From contig NC_087157.1 of the NCBI RefSeq assembly GCF_035594125.1, positions 8,736,501-8,800,500 on the forward strand: a stretch of 64,000 nt of DNA, in the 5' to 3' direction. Positions 45,403 through 64,000 of the stretch are shown in pieces. Each line of letters begins with the position of its first letter. The first letter of the stretch is position 1. Below the pieces are notes generated by a model. That model did not search any database. It was not told the origin of the DNA and saw only the letters and a list, made by a program, of their open reading frames with translations. This DNA comes from Scylla paramamosain. Taxonomy: Eukaryota > Arthropoda > Malacostraca > Decapoda > Portunidae. The translations under genes and the position numbers were made by a program.

Positions 45403-64000
<18,598 letters not shown>

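Overview
The window is eukaryotic, intron-rich, AT-rich DNA saturated with very long dinucleotide microsatellites (TA, GA/CT, TG/CA) and with decayed transposable elements. Together with a LINE family whose ORF text looks like the mobile elements abundant in crab genomes, this suggests an arthropod, most likely a decapod crustacean and perhaps a brachyuran crab. The group assignment is inference. No bacterial operon, CRISPR array, tRNA or rRNA gene was recognised.

Two conserved protein genes lie in tandem on the minus strand. (1) Positions 8201-37716 hold a complete exportin-4 gene (XPO4). I reconstructed 23 coding exons that join in frame to about 1131 residues and align with the human protein from end to end. 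Intron 6 is a textbook U12-type AT-AC (minor spliceosome) intron and intron 14 is a GC-AG intron. (2) Positions 45403-64000 hold the 3' part of the SREBP cleavage-activating protein gene (SCAP). Eleven coding exons encode about 1103 residues, running from inside the sterol-sensing domain through the last membrane segment and the C-terminal WD40 propeller to the stop codon. The first exons (TM1 and the first luminal loop) lie beyond the right edge. The two genes are not known to work together: exportin-4 is a nuclear transport receptor, while SCAP is an ER/Golgi escort that controls SREBP lipid transcription factors.

Layout. 1-8200: 3' flank of XPO4, without a recognisable gene. It holds a foldback repeat at 1436-1718, a pogo/Tigger-like fragment near 1071, and TA and GA microsatellites. 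8201-37716: XPO4; its introns carry piggyBac-type elements (8439, 12048), pogo/Tigger-type elements (15701, 31562, 34176), a LINE inside the U12 intron (25690-27625), a 45-50 bp minisatellite (33479-33881) and an interstitial TTAGG tract (about 36690). 37717-45402: intergenic, with microsatellites and a LINE 3' fragment. 45403-64000: SCAP; its 8.8 kb intron (46589-55381) holds a LINE interrupted by a second, CR1-like LINE fragment, a piggyBac-type element with TTAA ends (51840-52681), a decayed Tigger transposase (53005-53664) and a pogo/Tigger-type element (53948-54842). Another LINE copy lies in the intron at 59466-62701.

No previously undescribed multi-gene system was found. The observations most worth checking are the U12 AT-AC intron of XPO4, the apparent loss of the MELADL COPII-binding hexapeptide in SCAP, the TTAA-flanked elements with subterminal palindromes, and the nested LINE with a CR1-style octamer tail.
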